Shown here: positions 1 through 11,414 of the stretch, piece after piece
Numbering within the stretch: position 1 is the first letter of the stretch
Layout of the letters: the number at the start of each line of letters is the position of its first letter
Source: Lewinella sp. 4G2
GTDB lineage: Bacteria > Bacteroidota > Bacteroidia > Chitinophagales > Saprospiraceae
Length of the DNA: 64,000 bases
NCBI RefSeq assembly: GCF_001625015.1
Contig: NZ_LVWJ02000014.1
Coordinates: 1,612,001 to 1,676,000, forward strand
Direction: 5' to 3'
The notes under the pieces: model-generated
Told to the model about the DNA's origin: nothing
Database searches by the model: none
The model's input: only the letters and a program-made list of their open reading frames with translations
Translations under genes and position numbers: made by a program

Positions 1-2
1 AC

Positions 3-452
3 AACCACTTTTCCTACGGGGCCGTCAACCTCACCCTGCAGCTGAATTACAGCTACGGCGGGGATGAACTGATTGACCGGCTGACGATCACGGACGGGCA
101 GCAGATCAACTTCAACAACCAGTCCGTCAACCAACTCGACCGCTGGCAGCAGCCGGGTGACGTGACGGACGTCCCCCGCCTCAGTATCGACAACGCGCCG
201 GTCTCCCGTTCCAGTCGACTGGTATTCCGGTCCAATTACCTGCAGTTCAGTACGCTCAGTTTGGGGGTGGACCTCAAGCGCGCGGGCTGGCTGCCCAAGG
301 GTTTTGCCAGTGGCCGGGTCTTTGCCCTCGTCAACAATCTCGGCTACCTCTACGACGAGGAGCGCCGGGAAGGGCGCAATGGGATCCGCGAATACCGTTT
401 CACCTTTCCCCAGCAACGGTCGCTGACCGTGGGGCTAAAACTGGGCTTATGA
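3..452 (+). CDS. SusC/RagA-type TonB-linked outer-membrane receptor, C-terminal end (partial)
   Basis: The open frame enters from the left edge in the third base and runs to TGA at 450-452, giving about 149 residues. It ends like a SusC-family beta-barrel: a conserved stretch around RWQQPGDVTDVPRL followed by SRSSRLVFRSNYLQFSTLSLG and a final barrel strand ending in Leu. SusC proteins form the TonB-energised outer-membrane pore that imports oligosaccharides or peptides captured by the SusD lipoprotein. The next gene starts in the ATGA overlap at 449, as expected for a translationally coupled susC-susD pair. The N-terminal carboxypeptidase-like and plug domains are outside the window. The substrate cannot be told from this fragment. 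Confidence 0.9.
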   Translation, partial: NHFSYGAVNLTLQLNYSYGGDELIDRLTITDGQQINFNNQSVNQLDRWQQPGDVTDVPRLSIDNAPVSRSSRLVFRSNYLQFSTLSLGVDLKRAGWLPKGFASGRVFALVNNLGYLYDEERREGRNGIREYRFTFPQQRSLTVGLKLGL

Positions 453-1951
453 GTTGGCCACGGCGTTTATGGATCGGGACAACGGAAAGCCATTCTTTCC
501 GAACGCCATTCAGGCTCCTCGGTATGCTGGCCCTCCTACTGTGCCTGGCTGCTTGCGACGATTTCCTGGACGTGGATAGCCCCAACGATATCTCCCGGGC
601 CGAGCTTTTTGAAACGGTTCGCGGCGCCAACGCGGCCGTGGCCGGACTCTACCTGGGTTTGGGGGACGGCGCTTACTATCAGTTTCGCTTTCCTATCTAC
701 GCAGATCTGCCGGGTAACCTCAAACTACCCAGCCAGAGTGGGGGTAGCCTCGGCTCCTCCACCGGCACCCAGCGGGGATTGCAAGCCCTACGGATGCGCA
801 CCATCACGCCGGCGTTGGACCAGACTAATCTGAGTGGCTTTTACCAGAACGCTTACGAAGTCATCTTTCAGGCCAGCGACATTCTGGACGGCCTAGCCAA
901 CGTAACGGACGGCGCCCCCGGTGAGGTAGCCAGTCTGGCGGCCGAGGCACGGGCTATCCGGGCGCTGGTCCATTTTGATCTGGTGCGTCTCTTCGCTCAA
1001 GCGCCCGGTTTTACGGAAAACGCGAGCCACGAGGGCATTGTCATTATTGATGACCTACCCGGTATTTTCGATCTGCCGGCCCGCCGTTCCGTTGCCGAGT
1101 CCTACGCCGCCATCCTGGCTGATCTCGATATTGCGCGGGCGGATCTTGACGCCACCTTCAGCCGCCGTTCCAACGAGCCCATTTGGTTGACGCCGGCCGT
1201 GGTCGATGGGCTCATCGCCAGAGTCAGCGCTTACGTGGGTGATTGGGAAACGGTAGCGGCTGCCGCCGGCCGGGCGATCACCGCTTCCGGGCTTGCGCTC
1301 ACGCCCGCCGAGCAGTACGTGGACGGTTGGGCGGAGGGAGGCCTTTCGGAGATCCTGTGGGAATTAGATCTGCAGCGACTGGTGGAGGATGGGGAGGACG
1401 TCAATTTCCAGAGCCCGGCTTTAATCGTTGGTGCGGGTAACCCACTGCCTTTAATGGAGATCAGTGAGGATCTCCTCAACGAATTTGCGCCGGAGGATTT
1501 GCGCCGGGAGCTGTTCATCCCTAACGAAGACGGGGTGATGCTATCCGGTAAGTGGCCCTTCGCGGTCAATGAGATCCGGAACCCACCACTGCTCAGGTTG
1601 AGTGAGTTGTACCTACTTCGGGCCGAGGCCAACGTGGAGTTGAGTAACCTGGCGGCGGCTACGGAGGATTATCTCGCGGTGCACGGCCGGTCCGTCGCTA
1701 ATCCCACCGTCCCGACCGATCTCGCTGCACTGCGCTTGGCCATTCGGCAGGAGCGGCGGCGGGAGTTGGCGCTGGAAGGCCACCACTTTTTTGATCTTGG
1801 GCGCTGGGGCGAGTCACTCGTGCGGGAAGACTGCCTTCCAGAAATAGAGGGCGACTGTATCCTTAGCTATCCGGATTTCCGTTTCGTGCTGCCCCTTCCC
1901 TTCGATGCTACCCGGCGTAATCCTAATCTGAGCCAGAACCCGGGGTACTAA
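449..1951 (+). CDS. SusD/RagB-family outer-membrane nutrient-binding lipoprotein
   Basis: 500 residues, partner of the upstream SusC. A hydrophobic segment at about residues 24-35 ends in LCLAAC, so Cys36 is the likely lipidated residue, followed by DDFLDVDSP, the usual SusD start. The C-terminal part shows the SusD hallmarks RQERRRELALEGHHFFDLGRWG and a tail ending NPNLSQNPGY. SusD caps the SusC channel on the cell surface and hands over ligand. The ATG overlaps the SusC stop by four bases; an internal Met26 just before the hydrophobic stretch would give a more usual signal peptide length and is an alternative start. No ligand can be assigned. Confidence 0.93.
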   Translation: MSWPRRLWIGTTESHSFRTPFRLLGMLALLLCLAACDDFLDVDSPNDISRAELFETVRGANAAVAGLYLGLGDGAYYQFRFPIYADLPGNLKLPSQSGGSLGSSTGTQRGLQALRMRTITPALDQTNLSGFYQNAYEVIFQASDILDGLANVTDGAPGEVASLAAEARAIRALVHFDLVRLFAQAPGFTENASHEGIVIIDDLPGIFDLPARRSVAESYAAILADLDIARADLDATFSRRSNEPIWLTPAVVDGLIARVSAYVGDWETVAAAAGRAITASGLALTPAEQYVDGWAEGGLSEILWELDLQRLVEDGEDVNFQSPALIVGAGNPLPLMEISEDLLNEFAPEDLRRELFIPNEDGVMLSGKWPFAVNEIRNPPLLRLSELYLLRAEANVELSNLAAATEDYLAVHGRSVANPTVPTDLAALRLAIRQERRRELALEGHHFFDLGRWGESLVREDCLPEIEGDCILSYPDFRFVLPLPFDATRRNPNLSQNPGY

Positions 1952-2085
1952 AAGGGCTGCGCGCGTATCGGGAACCGTTAAAGCTAGAATTATTCTAAGT
2001 AAGCATCGCACAACACCGCATTTACGTGGTTATCTTTGGTGACCCACCCGATCCCAATCGCTAGCCAATTACTCAGCACCCGCGG

Positions 2086-2102
2086 CAGCGACACATTATT
2101 AG
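2086..2102 (+). repeat. 17-bp dispersed motif, copy 1
   Basis: GCACCCGCGGCAGCGAC, one mismatch to GCACCYGCGNCAGCGCC; intergenic, between susD and the lipoprotein gene. Confidence 0.8.
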
Positions 2103-2147
2103 TCCCGCACTCAATCGGGGCGCCCACTTGAACTTGAAACCCGCCGG

Positions 2148-3077
2148 ATGAAATTCCGATTCCTCACCTTATTTACGTCCCTACTACTGATCGCCGCGTG
2201 CTCGCCGGAGGAGGTAGACGTCAATCCCGCGCCCAGCTTGCTCGGTTTTGGCGACCAGGCGGGGACGGTGGCGGTGACCGGCGACACGGCCCGGGCCAAG
2301 ATTTTGTGGACGCGCGCTACGGACCGGGAAGTGGAACTGGCCTTTGAATTGCGGGGTGATGGGGTTTCCGGAAACGACCTGGAGGTACTCACACCCAGCC
2401 CGCTACGCATCCCCGCTGGGGCGACCGAAGCCGATATTGAGCTTCGCGTAGCGCCGGGCAGCGATCCGGAGAGGCTGGAGCGATCCGGCGTGATCCAGTT
2501 ACTGGAAGGCAACTGGTACCGCCTGAGTGAGCGCGATACGTTTACCTTCAACTACTCCGTTCCGCACACCGCCGAACTGAGTTTGTGGGCCCCCGAAATT
2601 CCGTTCCCAAAACTCTGGGGCTACACCAGTTTTGGTCCGGACCCGGTGCCGGATGGCTCCTCGCTGAGTGCCGGCCGCCACTTCGCTTTTGGCCACGCGA
2701 GCACTACCCAGGCCAACGTCCTCGGCATGTTCAACACCCAGGTCGGCAAGAGCACCAACGCTCTCAACCTCCACCGCATTTATGCGGATTATGATGTTTC
2801 TTCGGCTTCCGCCAATATCCGGATTCCCAATCTATTCCGCCTGGTTCCCACATTTTTGGGCGCTGACGCAGGTGCCGTGGAGGTGATCGAACAACGGGTT
2901 ACCGTGGTGCGTAAAGCCAGCTCCGGACTCCCCCCGTTCACGATTGGCATCTCCGGTGAAGGAACGTATGACGAGACTACCGGAGCCATCTCCGTAGCCA
3001 TTTTGTTCGACGAATCCGAACTGGGCGTTACCGAACCAGTCTTGCGCCGGTACGTCTACGAATCCCAGGAACGCTAA
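2148..3077 (+). CDS. SusCD-associated surface lipoprotein of unknown function
   Basis: 309 residues with an N-terminal signal ending in LLLIAACS (lipidated Cys18 expected). Residues of roughly 25-130 read as beta-rich, with a Calx-beta-like pattern (VTGDTARAKILWTRA ... LRIPAGATEADIELRV). The rest has no family I recognise. Its place, third after susC and susD on the same strand, is that of SusE/SusF-like accessory lipoproteins, so a role in ligand binding at the surface is a reasonable inference but not shown. A copy of the dispersed 17-bp motif lies inside it at 2859-2875, and another lies just upstream in the gap after susD. Confidence 0.75.
   Translation: MKFRFLTLFTSLLLIAACSPEEVDVNPAPSLLGFGDQAGTVAVTGDTARAKILWTRATDREVELAFELRGDGVSGNDLEVLTPSPLRIPAGATEADIELRVAPGSDPERLERSGVIQLLEGNWYRLSERDTFTFNYSVPHTAELSLWAPEIPFPKLWGYTSFGPDPVPDGSSLSAGRHFAFGHASTTQANVLGMFNTQVGKSTNALNLHRIYADYDVSSASANIRIPNLFRLVPTFLGADAGAVEVIEQRVTVVRKASSGLPPFTIGISGEGTYDETTGAISVAILFDESELGVTEPVLRRYVYESQER
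2859..2875 (-). repeat. 17-bp dispersed motif, copy 2
   Basis: Exact match (Y=T, N=T), opposite to the direction of the lipoprotein gene that contains it. Confidence 0.9.
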
Positions 3078-3117
3078 CTATTAACCTTTTTATCCTCAAC
3101 CTAAATACATTCCTTAT

Positions 3118-5784
3118 ATGCGCCTATTTACCTTTTTAACCCTGTTGTTCTGTGCGGCCACCGGCTTGCAAGCGCAGGAAGTCACCCTGCTCCAGGACAT
3201 CTTCCCGGGCGGGACGAACAGCTCCCCCAACAACTTCTTCCAGTACGGAGATAAGACCCTTTTCCGCGCCGGTACCGAAAACGAGGGCACCGAGCTATGG
3301 ATCACCGACGGTACCGCTGCGGGTACGATGCTGGTGAAAGATATCAATGACGACCCAAGCTTCCGCCGGGGAAATTCCAACCCGAATAACTTTACGGAGT
3401 ACCAGGGTAAAGTGTACTTCACCGCCGGTGCCCCGGGTACGGGCAGCGAACTGTGGGTTACCGACGGCACGTCCGATGGAACCCAATTGGTCAAAGACAT
3501 CCAGCCCGATGAAGGCAGTGGTAACCCCTTCGATTTTATCGTCTTTAATGACCTGATCTACTTCACGGCCAACAACGGAAACGACGCCAATAGCTCCGAG
3601 CTGTGGGTCTCCGACGGCACCGAAGCGGGCACCAATTTGGTGGTGGACATCAACCCCGGTGGCCCGGGCAACCCCATCAATAAATTTGAATACCTGGGCT
3701 TCATCTTCTTCGCCGGTAACGACGGGGTGAACGGTCGGGAACTCTGGTTCACCGACGGCACCGCCGAGGGAACGGAGATCTTCTTCGACATCAATCCTGG
3801 CCCGGGCAATTCAAACCCTTCCGACTTCCTGGACTTCGGAGGCCGCCTGATGTTTGCCGCCGATAATGGAACGATCGGACGGGAGTTGTACAACTTCAAC
3901 GCCGTAGCCAATACCATCGGCCCCATCTTCGATCTACTGGAAGGGGAGGACAGCTCCCGGCCCGATAATCTGTTTGCCGTGGGCAACCGGGTCTTCTATA
4001 CCGGGCAACGTGCTGCCGGTGTCGATGGGCTTCACTTCGTGGATTTCACGGCGGGTTCCATCTTCTTTAACGTTGCCAACCAGAACGGACCTTCCAACGT
4101 GGACCAGGTAACGGAAATCGTACCCGGCCGCGCCTACGTTATGGTCGCCGATACGGGTGCCGTAGAGGACCAGTCTTCCTTCCTTTTAGTAGACAACCTG
4201 ACGGGTGGCCTACAAATTGAGGCAGATGAAGATCTCTTTGGAGACCTCGGTGGATTAGATCCACAAGACCTGGTCTTCACTGGTTCCTCACTTTACTTCA
4301 GCTACGAATCAGATGCTACCGGCCGTGAATTGGCCGGCGTGGACCTATTTGCGGAAGGAGCTACCCCAGTTCGCTTCAATGAAGTGGCCGCCGGCGCTTC
4401 CAGTGGTGAGATCGATGATATTCACCTTTTGGGCACGCAACTGATTTTTGAGGCCAACGACCAAAGCACCGGCCGCGAACTTTACACGGCGGATATCAAC
4501 GCCGCTTACGTCAATCTGGAAACGGAAGGCGGTGAAACCATTGCGAACGGTGATACGCTGGACTTCGGCGACATCAACTTCGGGGAGATTGATAGCCTCT
4601 TAGCCATCCTGAACAACACGGGTAATGCGGACGCATTGTTCCTCAACTTTACCGGGCTATTCGATACGGAGATCATCCTCCCCCAACTCGTCAATGCGGA
4701 CCGGGGGGAAGCCACCTTTTTACCGCCCGCTCCTGACAATGCTTACCTCCGCTTTTTGGTGTTACCGCAGCAGGAGGGAGCCTTCGTCGATACGGCGCTG
4801 GTGAGTTTCGTTACGGCATCGGGCCCGAACTCCATTCAGTTTTTCGTGACGGGTAACGTCATTGCCCCCAGCGTTGAGGCTTTTGCGGACGACGTGCGCA
4901 TTCTGCGGGGGGATACCATGTCCTTCGCGGATACGCCAGTGGGGCAGGGTTCCGTCCGGGCACTTACTTTCAACAACTCCGGTGCGGGTGACTTCGTCAT
5001 CTTTGAAGCGGAGCTGACGGAAGGTGATTTCTTCTCCATCCCGACGGACGTTACTGCCCGCGTGGCTACCGATGATTCGTTTACCCTGCCGATTACCTTC
5101 TCCGCCACTACGGACGTTGAGGTGCGGGATAGTCTGCTCGTATCGACTAATATCGGCCAGTTTGCGGTTGTGCTTACGGGTAGCTCCAATGCAGCTCCCG
5201 ACATTACCGTGGTGGCACTGGATCGTAATCTGGCGACCGGCGATGGCCTGGAATTCCTGGACGTACCGGCCCGTACGGACTCTACCGTTATCGTTACGGT
5301 ATCCAACCCGGGTACGGCGACGCTGGTGATTGATTCAATCCGTTTTGCTGACGGACAGTTCTTCAGCACTACGGCGGATATGCTGACCCTGGCGGTAAAT
5401 GAGGTGGCCTCCTTCCCCCTGACGTTCAGCCCAACTGAGGTGGCTACGGTGACCGACTTGATGACCTTGTACTCGAATGCGGGTGACTTTGAGATCAATC
5501 TCTCGGGCATGAGCATCGTCAACTCAGTCGTGGACCGGGGCTTACCGGTGAAGCGCGTCTTCCCTAACCCGACTACCGGCGTGATCCGGGTGGAACTGGA
5601 GTCACCAGTTCTGACCGGTCAGTTCCGGGTGACGAATGCCGTGGGGCAGGTCCTGCAACAGGGCAACTGGCCAGAGGGACAGCTTTTCCACGATTTGGAC
5701 CTTTCCAATCTGTCCGCTGGTCCTTACCAGGTGGAAGTCATTTCCGGAGCCGCCAAGATGACGGCGCGGGTGATGAAACGGTAG
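3118..5784 (+). CDS. T9SS-exported ELWxxDGTxxGT-repeat protein with HYDIN-like domains
   Basis: 888 residues. A signal peptide (MRLFTFLTLLFCAATGLQAQ) is followed by at least four ELWxTDGTxxGT repeats (for example ELWITDGTAAGT, ELWVTDGTSDGT, ELWVSDGTEAGT, ELWFTDGTAEGT) in the first 230 residues, a pattern of propeller-like repeats in secreted Bacteroidota proteins. From about residue 460 to 800 there are three Ig-like repeats of the ASPM-SPD-2-Hydin type (DTLDFGDINFGEID..., DTMSFADTPVGQGS..., DGLEFLDVPARTDS...). The last 75 residues are a T9SS sorting domain (VFPNPTTG ... GPYQVEVISGAAKMTARVMKR). It is therefore expected to cross the outer membrane by T9SS and be attached or released. It lies 40 bases after the lipoprotein and may be co-transcribed with the SusCD cluster. 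Ligand unknown. Confidence 0.88.
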   Translation: MRLFTFLTLLFCAATGLQAQEVTLLQDIFPGGTNSSPNNFFQYGDKTLFRAGTENEGTELWITDGTAAGTMLVKDINDDPSFRRGNSNPNNFTEYQGKVYFTAGAPGTGSELWVTDGTSDGTQLVKDIQPDEGSGNPFDFIVFNDLIYFTANNGNDANSSELWVSDGTEAGTNLVVDINPGGPGNPINKFEYLGFIFFAGNDGVNGRELWFTDGTAEGTEIFFDINPGPGNSNPSDFLDFGGRLMFAADNGTIGRELYNFNAVANTIGPIFDLLEGEDSSRPDNLFAVGNRVFYTGQRAAGVDGLHFVDFTAGSIFFNVANQNGPSNVDQVTEIVPGRAYVMVADTGAVEDQSSFLLVDNLTGGLQIEADEDLFGDLGGLDPQDLVFTGSSLYFSYESDATGRELAGVDLFAEGATPVRFNEVAAGASSGEIDDIHLLGTQLIFEANDQSTGRELYTADINAAYVNLETEGGETIANGDTLDFGDINFGEIDSLLAILNNTGNADALFLNFTGLFDTEIILPQLVNADRGEATFLPPAPDNAYLRFLVLPQQEGAFVDTALVSFVTASGPNSIQFFVTGNVIAPSVEAFADDVRILRGDTMSFADTPVGQGSVRALTFNNSGAGDFVIFEAELTEGDFFSIPTDVTARVATDDSFTLPITFSATTDVEVRDSLLVSTNIGQFAVVLTGSSNAAPDITVVALDRNLATGDGLEFLDVPARTDSTVIVTVSNPGTATLVIDSIRFADGQFFSTTADMLTLAVNEVASFPLTFSPTEVATVTDLMTLYSNAGDFEINLSGMSIVNSVVDRGLPVKRVFPNPTTGVIRVELESPVLTGQFRVTNAVGQVLQQGNWPEGQLFHDLDLSNLSAGPYQVEVISGAAKMTARVMKR

Positions 5785-5878
5785 GCTATTGCTTTATTCA
5801 GCCATCGCTGAATAGGGCGCACCAATTGTTTAAGGGTGGAGGTTCTTGTCTCCCATCTTTACACACCAATCCTCACGG

Positions 5879-5921
5879 GCGGGGCGGTCGGGCAATAGTG
5901 CCGGGCCGCCCCGCCTTTTTT
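5879..5921 (+). terminator. Rho-independent terminator after the T9SS repeat protein
   Basis: A 10-bp GC stem, GGCGGGGCGG at 5879-5888 pairing with CCGCCCCGCC at 5906-5915, is followed at once by six T. A weaker AT-rich hairpin (TATTCAGC at 5795-5802 with GCTGAATA at 5807-5814) lies just after the stop codon. Confidence 0.9.
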
Positions 5922-5954
5922 ATCTTTACTGAACCCTATTCGTAATAAAACGCC

Positions 5955-7112
5955 ATGAAAACCTCCTATTTAGCCATCCTGGTTGGTGCACTCCTCGCGT
6001 CCTTACTCTGCACCTGCGGCAGCGCCACGGTGAGGAACGACGTGGAGGTGAGCGATTTGCGCGCGGCCTACGAAAAACCACCGGCGCAGTGGCCCGCACC
6101 GACGTTGGACCAGGGGGTAGAACACCGAGAATTAGGCATCCTGAAGCGGGACCAACTCGTGCCGGTGCCGGCGAGTACCCAGGAGTTGATCGCCGACCAG
6201 AAGGCGCTCGTCAAACTCGGGAAACGGTTGTTCTTCGATCCCGTGCTGTCCGAAAGTAACCAGGTAAGTTGCGGCTCCTGCCACGACCCGGATCTGGGGT
6301 GGGGGGATGGCCGTCGTCGGAGTTTTGGCCACGACCGCTCGCGTGGCTTACGCAATGCCCCAAGCCTGCTCAACGCTGGCCACTGGACGAGCCTGTTCTG
6401 GGACGGCCGCTCACCCTCCCTGGAGGAACAAGTACTCGGGCCGTTGCAGGACTCGAAAGAAATGATGTCCAACCTTGATGACTTAGGACCGGAATTAACG
6501 GCGATCCCGAGTTACGTACGAGAATTCAAAGACGCCTTTGGCGTGGCTACCATCGATGCTAAACGCGTCGCCATCGCTCTCTCCGCCTTTGAACGCACCC
6601 TGCGCAGCCGGACGAGCCGTTTCGACCACTTCGTGAATGGCCGCTACGAAGCACTGACGAACCAGGAAATTCGGGGCTTGGACCTGTTTCGGAAGAAAGC
6701 CCGCTGCCTGAATTGTCACAACGGCCCGCTGCTTTCGGACCAGCAATTTCACAATCAGGGTACCCACCTGCTGGGCCGCCCGGAAGAGGACCTGGGGCGC
6801 TTCGGGGTGACGGGCGAATGGGGAGACGCCGGGAAATTTCGGACGCCCATGCTGCGGGATATTGTGTTTACGGGGCCTTACTTCCACCACGGGAACGTCG
6901 TAGAACTGCGGGAAGTCATCCAGCTCTATAATTCAGGGATGCCGCAGGTGATCCCCCGTGGGATCCGGGAAGATGCGGAGCGCCTGCCGATTCACGACCC
7001 CTTATTGCAGCCGTTGAACCTGACAGAAGAAGAGATTGATGACCTCGTCGCCTTCATGGGCGCGATCAGTACCCGCCCAAGAGCGATGAAGATCCCCGAA
7101 GTGAAAAGATAG
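5955..7112 (+). CDS. Di-haem cytochrome-c peroxidase (CcpA/MauG family)
   Basis: 385 residues. Two c-type haem motifs are visible, CGSCH at residues 106-110 and CLNCH at 251-255, in the spacing of bacterial di-haem peroxidases, with family signatures such as LFFDPVLS, NAPSLLN and FRTPMLRDI. These enzymes act in the periplasm and reduce hydrogen peroxide with electrons from small cytochromes or, in MauG relatives, oxidise partner proteins. A hydrophobic export signal ends near LLASLLCTC, so the protein may be lipid-anchored. A copy of the 17-bp motif (6010-6026) encodes CTCGSA exactly at the end of this signal. The gene converges with the M23 peptidase gene, leaving 9 bases between stop codons. 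Confidence 0.92.
   Translation: MKTSYLAILVGALLASLLCTCGSATVRNDVEVSDLRAAYEKPPAQWPAPTLDQGVEHRELGILKRDQLVPVPASTQELIADQKALVKLGKRLFFDPVLSESNQVSCGSCHDPDLGWGDGRRRSFGHDRSRGLRNAPSLLNAGHWTSLFWDGRSPSLEEQVLGPLQDSKEMMSNLDDLGPELTAIPSYVREFKDAFGVATIDAKRVAIALSAFERTLRSRTSRFDHFVNGRYEALTNQEIRGLDLFRKKARCLNCHNGPLLSDQQFHNQGTHLLGRPEEDLGRFGVTGEWGDAGKFRTPMLRDIVFTGPYFHHGNVVELREVIQLYNSGMPQVIPRGIREDAERLPIHDPLLQPLNLTEEEIDDLVAFMGAISTRPRAMKIPEVKR
6010..6026 (+). repeat. 17-bp dispersed motif, copy 3
   Basis: Exact match (Y=T, N=G), at the signal-peptide end of the di-haem peroxidase. Confidence 0.9.
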
Positions 7113-7121
7113 CCGCTGCGT

Positions 7122-8018
7122 CTAAAAGCGGAGGGCGGCGACTGGATCTACGGGTTCGCCCCGGTGCCAGATCTCGAAATGAAGATGAGGGCCGGAGGTG
7201 AGTTCTCCCGTGTTACCGATGATGGCTACCGCCTCCCCGACCTTGACGCGCTCGCCCACTTTCTTAAGGAGTTGAGAATTATGCTTGTAAAAGGAGATCA
7301 GATTGTTATCGTGCTGAATACCGATGACGTTTCCGTTAGCGCTGGTGAACTCTGAAATGAAGACTACGCCGTCGCGGCAGGCCTTGATGGGTGTATTCTT
7401 CGGCGCGAGGATGTCGACCCCCAAGTGATCCGTGGCACGGTCGAAGGCGGCACTGATCTCGCCGTTGACCGGTGCGGCAAGGTAGATTTGAGATAAGGGG
7501 ACATTGCCGGTGCCAGCAATCACGTTGGCACCGGGTTGGCGGGCAGCTGCGCCCAGACGCTCCAGGTCCATCTCACGGCGGAGGCGGACTTCGTCTTCGC
7601 TGGCCCCGAGAATTTCGGCGTTGGAGGTGTCCGCCAGGGTTTGGATATCCGGGATGTCCTCCCCAGTCGTGGCTTCTCCACGGAGGGTTTTGATCAGAGT
7701 AGAAATGTACAGATCCTGCGCCTCAACGTGTTCGCTCATTTCCTTCATCAACCCTTCCATTTCGACCATCTCCTGGCGGTGAACGCGGTTGCCGTAGCCG
7801 GGAATGTAGCTTCGCAGTGGCGTGAAGGCGATTAGTAGAAATAGCAGGAAGGCGAATACGCCTAATGCAAGCATAGCGTAGATCAGGAGGCTAAGCGGCG
7901 TAAGGTTATACTGGCCAATCTCCCGGTAACTCTTGATGTCACGCAGCACGACCTGATACTCATCATTGCGCTTGTTGATGAGCCTGCGCCACCAGGAATC
8001 TGCTTGGGGTGTATCCAT
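7122..8018 (-). CDS. Membrane-anchored M23 family metallopeptidase
   Basis: 298 residues. One membrane segment (about residues 42-66) follows a 40-residue cytoplasmic tail; a short coiled-coil-like stretch (about 80-155) leads to a C-terminal LytM/M23 domain. Zinc-site residues are visible: His198 and Asp202 in DHLGVD, and His278-Leu-His280 in GPHLHFEIW, with His246 in YKHNSQL as probable catalytic base. M23 enzymes cut peptidoglycan cross-bridges; members with this layout act in the periplasm in cell-wall turnover or division. All catalytic residues look intact, so it is probably active rather than a regulatory LytM protein. The start at 8018 faces the CIA30 gene across about 140 bases. Confidence 0.92.
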   Translation of the reverse strand: MDTPQADSWWRRLINKRNDEYQVVLRDIKSYREIGQYNLTPLSLLIYAMLALGVFAFLLFLLIAFTPLRSYIPGYGNRVHRQEMVEMEGLMKEMSEHVEAQDLYISTLIKTLRGEATTGEDIPDIQTLADTSNAEILGASEDEVRLRREMDLERLGAAARQPGANVIAGTGNVPLSQIYLAAPVNGEISAAFDRATDHLGVDILAPKNTPIKACRDGVVFISEFTSANGNVIGIQHDNNLISFYKHNSQLLKKVGERVKVGEAVAIIGNTGELTSGPHLHFEIWHRGEPVDPVAALRF

Positions 8019-8162
8019 GGTGCGAAGTTAGGTAACGTGCGATACTCTAATGGGCTGCAGAGAAAAGCTGCACTAAGCAAGCCATACGAACCCAGGGAGG
8101 TAGCCTCCGGTTAGCACTAGCGACGGGTATCCGTCCCCCAACACCATCTAAATACCATCCCC

Positions 8163-8720
8163 ATGTACAACCCTACCGATCCCGCCCAGGACGCTGCCGC
8201 CACCAATCCTGAATCCAAGGACACGTCCGCGCTGACCACCCTCTACAACTGGCCCGAGCAGGGTAAAGGGAAATGGCGGATTCAGGACGATGTCGTCATG
8301 GGCGGCCGCTCCGACAGCCACTTCGAGATGACGGACGATGGCCACGGCCGGTTCTACGGTAAGGTTTCTCTCGAGAACAATGGTGGTTTCTGTTCCGTCC
8401 AGCGCACAAATGAGGATGATCCGTTCGTCGTGAAGGGCAAGTCTGTTTTCTCCGTCCAGGTCAAAGGAGATGGGAAGAACTACAACTTCCGCGTCCGGAC
8501 GCCCAATGGTCGCCACGCTTATGCCTTTACCTTTTTTGCGAAGCCGGGGCAGTGGGAGACCGTCATGATCCCCTTCGCCGCGATGGAGGGTACCTACCGG
8601 GGCCGGGATGTGGACGTGCCGAATTACGCGGGGGAGGACATCACGGAGATTCAAATCTTGATCGGTAACGGAAGAGCCGAGTCTTTTGAGCTGTTGCTGA
8701 AGGATATTTCGGTGATGTAG
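8163..8720 (+). CDS. CIA30-like (complex I intermediate-associated protein 30) family protein
   Basis: 185 residues. The core reads W-RIQDDVVMGGRSDSHFEM ... GKVSLENNGGFCSVQ ... FRVRTPNGRHAYAFTF, the beta-sandwich pattern of the CIA30 / NADH:ubiquinone oxidoreductase intermediate-associated family, which resembles a carbohydrate-binding fold. Mitochondrial members help assemble complex I; bacterial members are uncharacterised and often unrelated in function. No signal peptide is visible, so a cytoplasmic location is likely. It ends opposite katG, sharing a strong two-way hairpin. Function in this organism is unknown. Confidence 0.8.
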   Translation: MYNPTDPAQDAAATNPESKDTSALTTLYNWPEQGKGKWRIQDDVVMGGRSDSHFEMTDDGHGRFYGKVSLENNGGFCSVQRTNEDDPFVVKGKSVFSVQVKGDGKNYNFRVRTPNGRHAYAFTFFAKPGQWETVMIPFAAMEGTYRGRDVDVPNYAGEDITEIQILIGNGRAESFELLLKDISVM

Positions 8721-8770
8721 TGACTATTTCTAGCCGGCCGGACTTTTTTCCGAGAGAGGCTGAAGATGAA

Positions 8771-8823
8771 AAAGGGGAATAAGAAGTAGGATGCTGGCGC
8801 ACCTCTACTACTTATTCCCCTTT
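8771..8823. terminator. Bidirectional terminator between CIA30-like gene and katG
   Basis: Two 19-base arms (8771-8789 and 8805-8823) pair with a single mismatch; the arms begin with AAAGGGG and end with CCCCTTT, so each strand gives a hairpin with a short U-rich tail. It sits in the 212-bp gap between convergent genes. Confidence 0.8.
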
Positions 8824-8932
8824 CTTAGGTTTCCACTAAAACTTGAAAGGGGAGGACAAATGAGCAGCGTGGCGTAAAAACCGTACTTCTCATTCGTCTT
8901 CCCCTTCTGAGTCTTCTCAGCGGAATACTACA

Positions 8933-11207
<2,275 letters not shown>

Positions 11208-11414
11208 TCCGCGAAAATAACAATCTCGCAGCGGGTGTGCTAACAAGGGGGAGCCAGATTGGGTTGGCCCCTAAAGGCAGTTTGTTGGGGAATTTTGGTG
11301 GGATGACGCTCACCGTCACAATCGCCAATTCCAAGCATTAAGTGGCTGAAAATTCCACAGCATTCTCCGTGGTTACCTAACGGCTTAGCGCTATTCATAT
11401 CGACTCCGGAATGC

